In this document: one piece after another, positions 16,548-25,117 of the stretch | How positions within the stretch are numbered: position 1 is the stretch's first letter | How the letters are laid out: each line of letters starts with the position of its first letter | Notes under the pieces: generated by a model | Database searches by the model: none | Told to the model about the DNA's origin: nothing | Seen by the model: the letters and a program-made list of their open reading frames with translations, nothing else | Translations under genes and position numbers: made by a program | Source of the DNA: Scatosoma sp048465415 | GTDB lineage: Bacteria; Bacillota; Clostridia; Christensenellales; Borkfalkiaceae | Length of the DNA: 64,000 nt | Assembly: GCA_048465415.1 (NCBI GenBank) | Contig: DBFWLO010000014.1 | Span: forward strand, 101,387 to 165,386 | Direction: 5' to 3'

Positions 16548-17567
16548 TTAGTGAGGAATATCGACGGATGCGCAGGCCTTTTTCAGCCGATTCATCACCC
16601 CTGCCATCACGCCGTCTTGTTTCGCCGGCTCCACCGCAATCAACACGTCGGCAATTTTTTCCGCCGTTCTCAACAGTCCGTACAAATTCGCCGCCATCTC
16701 TTCTTCCGTATCGCCCAGATCGAGCACGTCTATCCCCTGTGCCGCCCACTTTTTCGCCAGTCCGCCTTCGCATAAAAGCACCGCGCGGCTTCCCTCCGTC
16801 TCAGCCAAAAGATAAGCGTTATACGCTTTTTCGCTTTCCCCGGCGGGGAAGAGCATCGTTTGACAGCGCGGCGAATAGTGTTTATACATCATGCCGGGAC
16901 TTTTCGCTTTTTCGCCCGGTTTCAGCGTCGGCGCGTACATGCCGCAGTCCCCGACCACTGCGGCGATCATTTCCCGCGTCACCAGCCCGGGGCGCAAAAT
17001 AACCGGAATGTCGCCCGTCACGTCGCAAACGGTGCTTTCGATACCGCCCGCAGCCCTGCCGCCGTCTAAAATCAACGGTATTTTTCCGTCAAAATCGTCC
17101 AGCACATGCTGCGCCGTCGTGGGACTGACGTGCTTGGAAAGGTTGGCGCTCGGCGCTACGATGGGAATATCCACGGCTCTCAAAAGCGCCTGCGCGCCCT
17201 CGTGCGAGGGGATCCGCACCGCCAGCGTATCGAGTCCGCAGGAGACGAAGGGGCTCACCTTTTTCGCCGAAGGGTAGACCAGCGTCAAAGGACCGGGCAG
17301 AAAGGCGCGGCGGAGCGCGGCGGCATAAGGCGGATCGTAATCGATGATCTTTTTCAGGTCGTAATCCTTATGCACGTGGGCGATCAAAGGATTGTCGTTC
17401 GGTCTGCCCTTGACCTCGAAGATGCGTTTCACCGCATCGTCGTCAAACGCGTTGCCGCCGAGCCCGTACACCGTTTCGGTGGGCAGCGCCACTACTCCGC
17501 CCGCAAAGATAATTGCTTTCGCTTCCGCAATCGTTTGCGGATTGATTTTTTCGATTTTAGTCACCAT
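16548..17567 (-). CDS. L-threonylcarbamoyladenylate synthase, long Sua5 type
   Basis: 339 aa. The YrdC domain (ALPTETVYGLGGNAFDDDAV, IFEVKGRPNDNPLIAHV, PTTAQHVLDDFDG) spans about residues 1-205. A C-terminal Sua5 domain (SPGMMYKHYSP and onward) completes the long form. It makes threonylcarbamoyl-AMP from threonine, bicarbonate and ATP for t6A37 modification of ANN-decoding tRNAs. It follows dnaB by 27 bp and precedes the YwlE-like gene, a linkage also seen in Bacillus (ywlC-ywlE). Confidence 0.95.
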   Translation of the reverse strand: MVTKIEKINPQTIAEAKAIIFAGGVVALPTETVYGLGGNAFDDDAVKRIFEVKGRPNDNPLIAHVHKDYDLKKIIDYDPPYAAALRRAFLPGPLTLVYPSAKKVSPFVSCGLDTLAVRIPSHEGAQALLRAVDIPIVAPSANLSKHVSPTTAQHVLDDFDGKIPLILDGGRAAGGIESTVCDVTGDIPVILRPGLVTREMIAAVVGDCGMYAPTLKPGEKAKSPGMMYKHYSPRCQTMLFPAGESEKAYNAYLLAETEGSRAVLLCEGGLAKKWAAQGIDVLDLGDTEEEMAANLYGLLRTAEKIADVLIAVEPAKQDGVMAGVMNRLKKACASVDIPH

Positions 17568-17594
17568 ACCGATCTTTTCGCCTTCTTCTCCGCC

Positions 17595-19106
17595 TTATTC
17601 AAAGGGCAGTTCGTCGTCGCCGTCCGACAGGTTTTGACCTTTCGGCGCAGCCCTGGGCGGCTCGTTTTCATAGGACGCGGCGAACGCTTCCTCCGCGGGC
17701 TCCTCCTCGTCGAAGGCGCGCGGGGCGCGGGAATACTCGGGCGGCTCGTCGTCGCGGTTCTGCTCGTCCACGTCCACGAATTTCGTGCTTTCGCCGATGA
17801 ATTTGAGCTGTACGCGCCCCTGGGAACCGTTTCTGTGCTTGGCGATGATGAGTTCCGCCGCGCCCTTGACGATCTTCCCGGATGCCAGTTCTTCCGCCGT
17901 CGCCGTCGCTTCGGGACGGTTGATGAACATAACGATGTCCGCGTCCTGCTCGATAGCGCCCGATTCGCGAAGGTCGGAAAGCTGCGGTTCTTTGGACTGG
18001 ATACGCCGAAGCTGGGAAAGCGCGATCACGGGCACGTTGAGTTCCTTCGCCATGATTTTCAGATCGCGCGTGATGGACGCGACTTCCTGCTGACGGTTTT
18101 CCGCGCCGGCTATATTGGAATCCCCGCTGGTCATAAGCTGGATATAGTCGATCATGATCATATCCACGCCTCCCGCCACCGTCTTTAAGCGCCGGCATTT
18201 GGAAAGTATCTCCGCCGGCGTCACGCGCGAGGAATCGTCGATATAGATCTGGCTCTTTTTGAGCTTATCGCTCGCCAGCATCAGCTTTTTCCATTCCGAA
18301 GCGGTAAGCTGTCCGGAAAGTCCTTTTGCCATGCTCACGTTGGCATAGGCGCAAAGAAGTCTCTGGACGATTTGAAGCCGCGGCATTTCCAGGGAAAACA
18401 CGGCGCAGACTTTGTTTTTTTGCAGCGCCGCATGCTCCACGAGGTTCATGGCCAGCGAAGTCTTTCCCATACCGGGCCGCGCCGCGAGAACGATCAGGTC
18501 GGAAGGCTGTAAGCCGTTGGTCATCTGATCGAGCCGTTTGAAGCCCGTCTCGATCCCCCTAAAAACGGTGGGATCGGACTGGATCGATTCAAATTTTTGC
18601 AGCACCTGCTGAACGATGTCCCCTTCCTGCATACCAGCCAGGGACGAACGGTCGGCCTGTTTGGAAATGTCGTAAACGGCTTTTTCCGCGAAGGAGATCG
18701 CGTCGCGCCCCTCCGCGCCCGTCATGCAATTTTCGATGATTTTGCGGGAAGCGCGAATCAGCCTGCGATTGGTGCTGTCCCGGCTGACGATCTCGTAGTA
18801 GGATTTATAATTCGCCGCCGAAGGAGTGATTTGCGCCAATTCGGTGAGATAGGCGATACCGCCCGCTTTTTCGAGGTTCCCCTCCCCGTCGAGCTCGTCG
18901 GAAAGCGTGACGAGATCGATCGGCTGACGCCCGGCAAAGACCTTCTGCATGCCGTGAATAATGAATTTGTGCGATTCCTGATAGAAGTCGTCTTCCGTCA
19001 GTTTTTCCACCAGATCCGCCGCGATGTCGTTGTCGATGAGGAGACAACCCAAAAGCGCCATTTCCGCGTCGCGGTTATAGGGCATTGTATTGATTTCAGC
19101 TGCCAT
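17595..19106 (-). CDS. dnaB: Replicative DNA helicase DnaB (DnaC of Bacillus)
   Basis: 503 aa. The N-terminal DnaB domain (NRDAEMALLGCLLIDND) is followed by a RecA-like motor with Walker A ARPGMGKTS near residue 210, Walker B MIMIDYIQLM, and the LSQLRR and DLRESGAIEQDAD motifs. It unwinds DNA at the fork as a hexamer. The tail beyond residue 450 is acidic and ends DDELPFE, similar to, but one residue longer than, the SSB C-terminal tip. ATG 19106 has AAGGA upstream. The likely loader module is fused to the DnaD-like protein at 30921. Confidence 0.97.
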   Translation of the reverse strand: MAAEINTMPYNRDAEMALLGCLLIDNDIAADLVEKLTEDDFYQESHKFIIHGMQKVFAGRQPIDLVTLSDELDGEGNLEKAGGIAYLTELAQITPSAANYKSYYEIVSRDSTNRRLIRASRKIIENCMTGAEGRDAISFAEKAVYDISKQADRSSLAGMQEGDIVQQVLQKFESIQSDPTVFRGIETGFKRLDQMTNGLQPSDLIVLAARPGMGKTSLAMNLVEHAALQKNKVCAVFSLEMPRLQIVQRLLCAYANVSMAKGLSGQLTASEWKKLMLASDKLKKSQIYIDDSSRVTPAEILSKCRRLKTVAGGVDMIMIDYIQLMTSGDSNIAGAENRQQEVASITRDLKIMAKELNVPVIALSQLRRIQSKEPQLSDLRESGAIEQDADIVMFINRPEATATAEELASGKIVKGAAELIIAKHRNGSQGRVQLKFIGESTKFVDVDEQNRDDEPPEYSRAPRAFDEEEPAEEAFAASYENEPPRAAPKGQNLSDGDDELPFE

Positions 19107-19181
19107 ACTTTTATCCTTTTTGAAGAGGGCGGCGCAGAGCGTTCGGTCTGCGTCGCATCTTTCTTCCCGCTTGGGCGGGTA

Positions 19182-20963
19182 TCAAACCATCAGTTTTTCA
19201 AACTCGTCGAGAGTATCCTCGAATTCCTTCATCGCCGTCTCGAAAGGCGCCTTCGTCGTCAGATCCACGCCCGCTTTTTTGAGTATGGACACGGGATCGG
19301 TGCTGTTGCCGCCGGAAAGGAATGTGAAATACCGCTCCACCGCTTTGTCCCCTTCGCTCAGGATCCGCTTGACGATGGAAATCGCGGAAATGATACCGGT
19401 GGCGTATTTATAGACGTAGAAAGAACGATAGAAATGAGGAATCCGCGCCCATTCGTAGGAAATCTCCCGGTCGTGGACGATGCCGTCGCCGTAATATTCC
19501 TTATTCAATTTATAGTAGGCGTCGCAAAGGTTCTCTTTGGTGAGCGGCTCGCCGCTTTCCGCCTTCGCGTGGGCGATCTGTTCGAATTCCGCAAACTGCG
19601 TCTGACGGAAGAGCGTCGTGCGGATCATGTCGATATAATAATTCAACAGATATTTTTTGAGCTGTTTATCCTCGGAGGTCTTATACAGATACTTCATCAA
19701 CAGCACTTCGTTGACCGTACTCGCGATTTCCGCAAGGAAAATCGTATACTCCGACTTCGCGTACGGCTGTCCCGCCGTCGATTTATAGGTGTGAATGGAG
19801 TGCCCCATTTCGTGCGCGATCGTGAAGATCTCGTTGGTCGTTTCCTGATAATTCAAAAGCACGTACGGGTGCGTGTCGTAAACGCCGGTCGAATAAGCGC
19901 CGTTGCGTTTTCCCTCCGTTTCGTAAACGTCGATCCAGCGTTCGTCCTTGCCGCGGCGAAGCAGCGCCTGATAATCCGAACCGAGGGGCGCCAGGCCTTT
20001 GATGACGATCTCGTAAGCTTCCTCGAAAGGCACCTTGATTTCCGCATCCTTAACGAGAGGCACGGAAATGTCGTACATGTGCTGTTCGTCGAGCCCGAGA
20101 ATCTTTTTGCGCAGAGAGATATATCTGTGCATAACGGGCAAAGCGCCATGCACGGACTCGATTAAATTATTGTAAACGACGGGCGCAACGTCTTCTCCGT
20201 CCATCGCCATCTCTATGCAGGACTCGTATTTTCTCGCCGTCTGATAGAAGATGTCCTTCTTGACGTTTCCGTAATAGGTCTGCGTGATCGTATTGATGAG
20301 TTTGATGTACCCTTTGTAGTATTCCTTGAACCAGACCTCCCGTTCTTCCCGCTTGCCCGTCTGCATCACCAGGCTGTACGTGCCGTGACTCATCTGCACT
20401 TCCTCGCCGTGGAATTTGCCTTTGGGCAGATTCAGGTCGGCGTTGTCGAGCATAGAGAACACCGTATGGAAGTCCCCCGAAAAATCGGACGCGAGCGCGA
20501 GAATCCTTTCTTCGCCTTCGCTCAGCACATGCGCTTTGGATCTTTCTATTTTTTGCAGCATATAATCGTAATCGGCAAAATCGGGATCAGCGATGTAACT
20601 TTTGAGCTGTTCGTCGCTGAGCGCCGTGAGTTCGGGCTCCACGAAGGCGGTGGCGGCCATGATCTTGGAGATCAGGGTGCTCATCATCGCCGTGTAAGAG
20701 GTGTATTTGGAAACTCTCAGGTCTTCGTCGTGACGCATACTCGCATACACGTACAGTTTTTCCAGACGGCGATAAGCCGTATCGCGCAATCTGAAAAATT
20801 CCAGCAATCTGTTTTTATCGCCGAGTTTGCCCTGAAAAACGGTAAAGTCGTAATTTCCGTACTCCTTTTCGAACGCTTTGAATTCGGCTTCCCAGGCCTC
20901 GTCGGAGGGATAGATCACCGAGAGATCCCATTGATACTGTTTAGCAATGTCTTTTCTTTCCAT
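19182..20963 (-). CDS. pepF: Oligoendopeptidase F (M3 metallopeptidase)
   Basis: 593 aa, normal length for PepF. The zinc site HEMGHSIH lies near residue 384, with the downstream Glu in FLAEIASTVNE. The N-terminus (RKDIAKQYQWDLSVIYPSDE) is typical. It cleaves peptides of roughly 7-17 residues in the cytosol. It lies between the UPF0210 gene and dnaB on the same strand. No unusual features are visible. Confidence 0.97.
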   Translation of the reverse strand: MERKDIAKQYQWDLSVIYPSDEAWEAEFKAFEKEYGNYDFTVFQGKLGDKNRLLEFFRLRDTAYRRLEKLYVYASMRHDEDLRVSKYTSYTAMMSTLISKIMAATAFVEPELTALSDEQLKSYIADPDFADYDYMLQKIERSKAHVLSEGEERILALASDFSGDFHTVFSMLDNADLNLPKGKFHGEEVQMSHGTYSLVMQTGKREEREVWFKEYYKGYIKLINTITQTYYGNVKKDIFYQTARKYESCIEMAMDGEDVAPVVYNNLIESVHGALPVMHRYISLRKKILGLDEQHMYDISVPLVKDAEIKVPFEEAYEIVIKGLAPLGSDYQALLRRGKDERWIDVYETEGKRNGAYSTGVYDTHPYVLLNYQETTNEIFTIAHEMGHSIHTYKSTAGQPYAKSEYTIFLAEIASTVNEVLLMKYLYKTSEDKQLKKYLLNYYIDMIRTTLFRQTQFAEFEQIAHAKAESGEPLTKENLCDAYYKLNKEYYGDGIVHDREISYEWARIPHFYRSFYVYKYATGIISAISIVKRILSEGDKAVERYFTFLSGGNSTDPVSILKKAGVDLTTKAPFETAMKEFEDTLDEFEKLMV

Positions 20964-21015
20964 ATAATTTGTTTACTCCTTTATTGTTTTTGATTTTTGT
21001 TCTACGCAACACCCG

Positions 21016-22371
21016 TCAGTTTTTGAAACTGTGAATGGGTGCGGGAATATTCCCGCCGCGGAGCACGAATTTACTGCTGTCCGTTTTGTGCACGGGCAGA
21101 ATCGGCGCGCGCCCCAAAAGTCCGCCGAAGCTTACCTCTTCCCCTACGCCCTTATTCGGCGCCGGGATAATGCGCACCGCCGTCGTTTTATTGTTGATCA
21201 TGCCGATCGCCGCTTCGTCGGCGATCATCGCGGCGATCGTCGTCGCCGGCGTATCCCCGGGGATCGCGATCATATCCAGCCCCACGCTGCAAACGCAGGT
21301 CATCGCTTCGAGTTTATCGATATTGATTTCGCCGCGTTCCGCCGCCTCGATCATGCCGATATCCTCAGAGACGGGAATAAACGCGCCGGAAAGCCCGCCC
21401 ACGCGCGAGGACGCCATGACGCCGCCCTTTTTCACCGCGTCGTTTAAAAGCGCCAGCGCCGCCGTCGTGCCGTGGCCGCCCACACATTCGAGACCGAGCT
21501 CTTCGAGGATCTGCGCCACCGAATCGCCGCGGGCGGGCGTAGGGGCGAGCGACAAATCGACGATGCCGAATTCCGCGTTCAGCCGCTTCGCCGCTTCTCT
21601 GGCGATGAGCTGACCTGCGCGAGTGATCTTAAACGCCGTGCGCTTGATCATTTCCGCGGCTTCGGTGAGATCGGCGCCGGGGATCTGTTCCAGCGCGTGT
21701 TTGACCACGCCCGGTCCGGAAACGCCGACGTTGATCACCGCCTCCGCTTCGCCCACGCCGTGGAACGCGCCCGCCATGAAGGGGTTATCCTCCACCGCGT
21801 TGCAGAAAGCGACGAGTTTCGCCGCGCCCAAACCGTCCTTATCGGCGGTGAGAAAAGCGGCTTCCTTAAAGGCTTCGCCCATAAGCTTCACGGCTTCCAT
21901 ATTGATACCCGAACGGGTGGAGCCGACGTTGACGGAGGCGCAGAGCCGCTCCGTTGACGCGAGTACCTCGGGGATCGTGCGGATAAACGTGCGCTCGTAT
22001 GCCGCCGTGGATTTATGCACCAAAGCGGAATAACCGCCCAGAAAATCGATGCCGAGCGTCTTCGCCGCGTCGTCGAGCGCCTTGCCGATGAGGGGCGCTT
22101 CGTCGGGAAACGCCGCCGCGATCAGGCTTACCGGCGTCACAGACACCCGTTTATTGACGATGGGGATCCCGTATTCGCCCGACAAATCGGCCGCGGTTTT
22201 GACGATCTTTTCGGCACGGCGGCAGACGAGATCGTATACCTGCACCGCCGTTTCCTTCGCGCTGCCCCGCACGCAGGGAAAGAGGGAAATCCCCATCGTG
22301 ATCGTGCGAATGTCCAGATGTTCTTTTTCCACCATATCGATGGTTTCCAAAACGTCGAATTGTGTAAACAT
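21016..22371 (-). CDS. UPF0210 / PFL family protein (DUF711)
   Basis: 451 aa, matching the family length. The start at MFTQFDVLETIDMVEKEHLD is family-like, and characteristic segments include NVGSTRSGINMEAVKLMG, GVSGPGVVKHALE and GGHGTTAALALLNDAVKKGG. The structure is a pyruvate-formate-lyase-like barrel, but the reaction is unknown. It is almost always paired with a UPF0237 ACT protein, as here 16 bp upstream. Start 22371 has a purine-rich GGAAAGGAC site. Confidence 0.93.
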   Translation of the reverse strand: MFTQFDVLETIDMVEKEHLDIRTITMGISLFPCVRGSAKETAVQVYDLVCRRAEKIVKTAADLSGEYGIPIVNKRVSVTPVSLIAAAFPDEAPLIGKALDDAAKTLGIDFLGGYSALVHKSTAAYERTFIRTIPEVLASTERLCASVNVGSTRSGINMEAVKLMGEAFKEAAFLTADKDGLGAAKLVAFCNAVEDNPFMAGAFHGVGEAEAVINVGVSGPGVVKHALEQIPGADLTEAAEMIKRTAFKITRAGQLIAREAAKRLNAEFGIVDLSLAPTPARGDSVAQILEELGLECVGGHGTTAALALLNDAVKKGGVMASSRVGGLSGAFIPVSEDIGMIEAAERGEINIDKLEAMTCVCSVGLDMIAIPGDTPATTIAAMIADEAAIGMINNKTTAVRIIPAPNKGVGEEVSFGGLLGRAPILPVHKTDSSKFVLRGGNIPAPIHSFKN

Positions 22372-22387
22372 GTCCTTTCCCCTCTCG

Positions 22388-22657
22388 TCAGACGTTGTGC
22401 ATCGCGTTGAAAATATCTTCGTGCTGCATATAGATGGACATGCCGATCTTTTTCCCCATTTCCGAACATTCCTTCGCCAGCGTCGCCAACTCCGCCGCGG
22501 CGCCCGAAATATCCACAAGCATGATCATGGCGAAATATTCGCCCAGGATCGTTTGAGAAATATCTTCGATATTGGCGTTTTTCTCCGAGAGAAACGCGCT
22601 GACCTTCGCTATGATTCCTTTATTGTCCTTGCCCGTAACCGTTACAACCGCTCGCAT
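22388..22657 (-). CDS. UPF0237 ACT domain protein
   Basis: 89 aa: one complete ACT domain (MRAVVTVTGKDNKGIIAKVS, then NANIEDISQTILGEYFAMIM). ACT domains bind small ligands, often amino acids, and regulate partners. Its constant pairing with UPF0210 suggests it modulates that protein. AAAGGAGA lies upstream. Confidence 0.95.
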   Translation of the reverse strand: MRAVVTVTGKDNKGIIAKVSAFLSEKNANIEDISQTILGEYFAMIMLVDISGAAAELATLAKECSEMGKKIGMSIYMQHEDIFNAMHNV

Positions 22658-22748
22658 TTGTATCTCCTTTTCCGCCCGCCGGAGAATCCGGCGAAAAGCG
22701 CGTTTTTATTTATTCCTCATGCGTTTTCCCCAAGCCGAACGTTAAGAT

Positions 22749-23324
22749 TCAGGTCTGTTCTTCCGCCTCCGCGATCTCTTCCGCTTCTTCTTCGTCTTCA
22801 AGCGCTCCCTCTTCCACGATCTCGTACTGTACGATAAAATTGCTCTGCACAATGTATTTGACGAGGTCTCCCTTATGCAGTTCGGGCAGGGGCTTTTCGT
22901 TGTCGAAGTAGGCCTCTCGTTCCATCCATTCGCTCTTTTTCTTGTTCCAGGTCTTGAATACGCACGCCGTCGCGTCCACATAATCCTTTTGCAGATCCTT
23001 CGCTTCAAAACCAACGAAATAATTTTCCTCGACGTTTTTCAGGCCTTCGGAAAGATAATACATCATTTTGTAATACCGACGGATACGATGATATTTGATC
23101 CCCATAAACGGAAAGGCGAAGATCACGTACAGCCCGGACGCCGCGTATACGAGCGTTTTGGGCAAAATCTGCATGGGATCGGCGTAAGGAAGAGAGATAT
23201 AATAGATCAGCCAGGCGATACAAAAAACCGCGTAAGCCGCCGTTACCCCTAAAAACGTATATAAGATCCGCCGTTTCTGCGCCAGCACCTTATTGAAATC
23301 GTTGTCGTTATAAACCGTTGTCAT
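22749..23324 (-). CDS. Two-pass membrane protein of unknown function
   Basis: 191 aa. Two hydrophobic helices (about residues 20-45 and 57-80) are followed by a soluble C-terminal domain, roughly 110 residues, ending in an acidic tail (EDEEEAEEIAEAEEQ). I chose ATG 23324 (MTTVYNDND) because AGGAG lies 10 nt upstream and the longer frame before it overlaps the DegV gene. No family is recognised. It lies between degV and the ACT gene in an unbroken same-strand run. A function cannot be proposed. Confidence 0.75.
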   Translation of the reverse strand: MTTVYNDNDFNKVLAQKRRILYTFLGVTAAYAVFCIAWLIYYISLPYADPMQILPKTLVYAASGLYVIFAFPFMGIKYHRIRRYYKMMYYLSEGLKNVEENYFVGFEAKDLQKDYVDATACVFKTWNKKKSEWMEREAYFDNEKPLPELHKGDLVKYIVQSNFIVQYEIVEEGALEDEEEAEEIAEAEEQT

Positions 23325-23362
23325 GAAATGTGTCTCCTGTTTTTCGTCCGCAAGGGGAACGA

Positions 23363-24202
23363 TTATTCGCTGATGAACAGCACGCCCAGCGTATTTCTTC
23401 CGCAGTGCCCCGTGATCACCGAACCGGCCACCGTCTCGACGACTTCCTTGAACGCGAATTCCTTTGCCACCAGCTCTTTGGCGAGCGCCACCAGCTCGGC
23501 GTCGGCGCAGGAATGGGTAATGAAACAGCGCGTCGCGTCGTAGCGGGGATAAGCGATCTTCAATTCCTCGATATACGATTTGATACATACGGTCATCTTG
23601 CCTCGGTATTTTTTCTTCACGCCGAGCTGTCCTTCCTTCATATCGATCATGGGGTGGATCTTCAAAATATTCGCGCCGTACATCTCCATTTTCGAGCACC
23701 TGCCGCCTTTATAGAGATAGTCCAGCCGGTCGGGAACGAAAGAGGTGTTTACCTTTGCCCGGAGTGCGTTCACGGTCTCTTCGATTTCTTCCGCGCTCTT
23801 GCCGGCGTCTTTAAGATCGACGGCTTTCATGACAAGGAGCCCTTGTCCCGAAGAGAGCGCCAGACTGTCCACGACGCGTACTGTTCCGCCGAATTCTTTC
23901 GCCGCAGTCGCCGCGCAGGAATAGGACGCGGAAGCCTTGCTCGAAATGGTGAAATGCACGACCTCGTCGCCGTCTTTCGTCTGTTCGGCGAAAAATTCCC
24001 GGAAGTCTTCCAAACTCGGCGCGCTGGTTTTGGGAAGCTGTTTCGTCTTTTCCACAAACTCGAAAATATCCCGGGGAGAAATGTCCACGCCGTCCCGATA
24101 GCTTTCCGTGTCTAAAATCACTTTCAAAGGCATCAGCGCGATCCGATGCTTTTTTGCCAATTCTCCCAAGTCGCAGGTACTGTCCGAAGTAATCCGAATC
24201 AT
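23363..24202 (-). CDS. DegV family fatty-acid-binding protein (FakB-like)
   Basis: 279 aa. The N-terminus MIRITSDSTCDLGELAKKH, the TSAPSLEDFREFF segment and the C-terminal HSCADAELVALAKEL with GSVITGHCGRNTLGV are diagnostic of DegV/FakB. These proteins bind a fatty acid and present it to the kinase FakA. ATG 24202 is chosen, with AAGGAG upstream. No fakA is in the window, as is common for dispersed DegV paralogs. Confidence 0.93.
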   Translation of the reverse strand: MIRITSDSTCDLGELAKKHRIALMPLKVILDTESYRDGVDISPRDIFEFVEKTKQLPKTSAPSLEDFREFFAEQTKDGDEVVHFTISSKASASYSCAATAAKEFGGTVRVVDSLALSSGQGLLVMKAVDLKDAGKSAEEIEETVNALRAKVNTSFVPDRLDYLYKGGRCSKMEMYGANILKIHPMIDMKEGQLGVKKKYRGKMTVCIKSYIEELKIAYPRYDATRCFITHSCADAELVALAKELVAKEFAFKEVVETVAGSVITGHCGRNTLGVLFISE

Positions 24203-24281
24203 AATTCTTTTTGTCTCCTTTGTTCTTCGCCGTAATCCGTTTGCCCGTATTTTCAAAATTCCTTGCGCTTTGCGTCCCTAT

Positions 24282-24917
24282 TTAAGAATAACGTACTTTC
24301 ACGCCGGGAATATATTTGAGAATCGTTTTATGCCTGACCGCCCAATCGGGTACCACGCCGTATATGTCGTCCAACTTGTAAAGATGATCGCTGAAATGCG
24401 AGAGCCCGTCTTTATAGCGGCTGTCGTAACTTTTCGCGCGATTGTCGCCGAGGAAAAAGATCTCGTCTTCACCCACCTCGTACAACGAGAAGGAATAATC
24501 GAATTGGTTATTGACGTAGGGCTCGTAAAGCGTGACGAACTCTTCTGTCCCCGCATAGCGGATATAGACGACGTTATGTTCGCAGTAGACCGCGTCGCCT
24601 TCCACCGCGATCAGGCGCTTGATGAGAAATTCCGTATCGGGAAAGCGGTACTTCCTCACGTCGAGAACGATGACGTCGCCGCGCTTTGGCTTAGCGTCGT
24701 ATTTCATCAGAAGCTCGTCGCCCGTACTTAAAGTAGGATACATAGACTCTCCGTCCACGTAAACGCCGCCGAAGGTGTTCGTCCAATAGATTCGGAACGC
24801 GAACGCCGCCGCGATGAGAAGGGCGAGAAAGCAATAAAACCTTACGGTCGATCGGTCGCTTTTATAATGGTATCGGTATTCGTATAAACTCCCGTCCCGC
24901 AATTCTTTTTCTTTCAT
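24282..24917 (-). CDS. lepB: Signal peptidase I
   Basis: 211 aa. One N-terminal transmembrane anchor (YCFLALLIAAAFAFRIYW) is followed by the catalytic Ser58 in DGESMYPTL and Lys100 in FLIKRLIAVEGD, then box E in FLGDNRAKSYDSRY. It removes Sec and Tat signal peptides. The window encodes many secreted substrates. It overlaps the upstream DUF951 stop by 4 nt. The length is usual for Gram-positive SipS types. Confidence 0.95.
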   Translation of the reverse strand: MKEKELRDGSLYEYRYHYKSDRSTVRFYCFLALLIAAAFAFRIYWTNTFGGVYVDGESMYPTLSTGDELLMKYDAKPKRGDVIVLDVRKYRFPDTEFLIKRLIAVEGDAVYCEHNVVYIRYAGTEEFVTLYEPYVNNQFDYSFSLYEVGEDEIFFLGDNRAKSYDSRYKDGLSHFSDHLYKLDDIYGVVPDWAVRHKTILKYIPGVKVRYS

Positions 24918-25111
24918 ATTTTACGATCCGTTCCTTTCTCCCCCGCGGGAGCTTTCGCGCGTTTTTTAAGTTCGTCTCTCGTCAGCGTCACCGTGCGCCC
25001 GCAGGTGAGACAGCGGAGCTTCACGTCGGCGCCTGCGCGCACGATCTCCCAGTCCCTGCCGCCGCAGGGATGGGGCTTTTTCATCGTTACGATCTCATTC
25101 GGCATATACAT
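24914..25111 (-). CDS. DUF951 family small protein
   Basis: 65 aa. The pattern VTMKKPHPCGGRDWEIVR, then KLRCLTCGRTVTL is the DUF951 signature. Three Cys and a His may bind zinc. The family is widespread in Firmicutes, often near replication or secretion genes, and has no proven role. It starts 6 nt after the alpha/beta-hydrolase-like gene and overlaps lepB. Confidence 0.93.
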   Translation of the reverse strand: MYMPNEIVTMKKPHPCGGRDWEIVRAGADVKLRCLTCGRTVTLTRDELKKRAKAPAGEKGTDRKI

Positions 25112-25117
25112 AATGCG

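Noticed and set aside
22660..22700. GCCGGA/TCCGGC hairpin before the ACT gene as a riboswitch
   Set aside because: Only a 6-bp stem with no conserved aptamer pattern.
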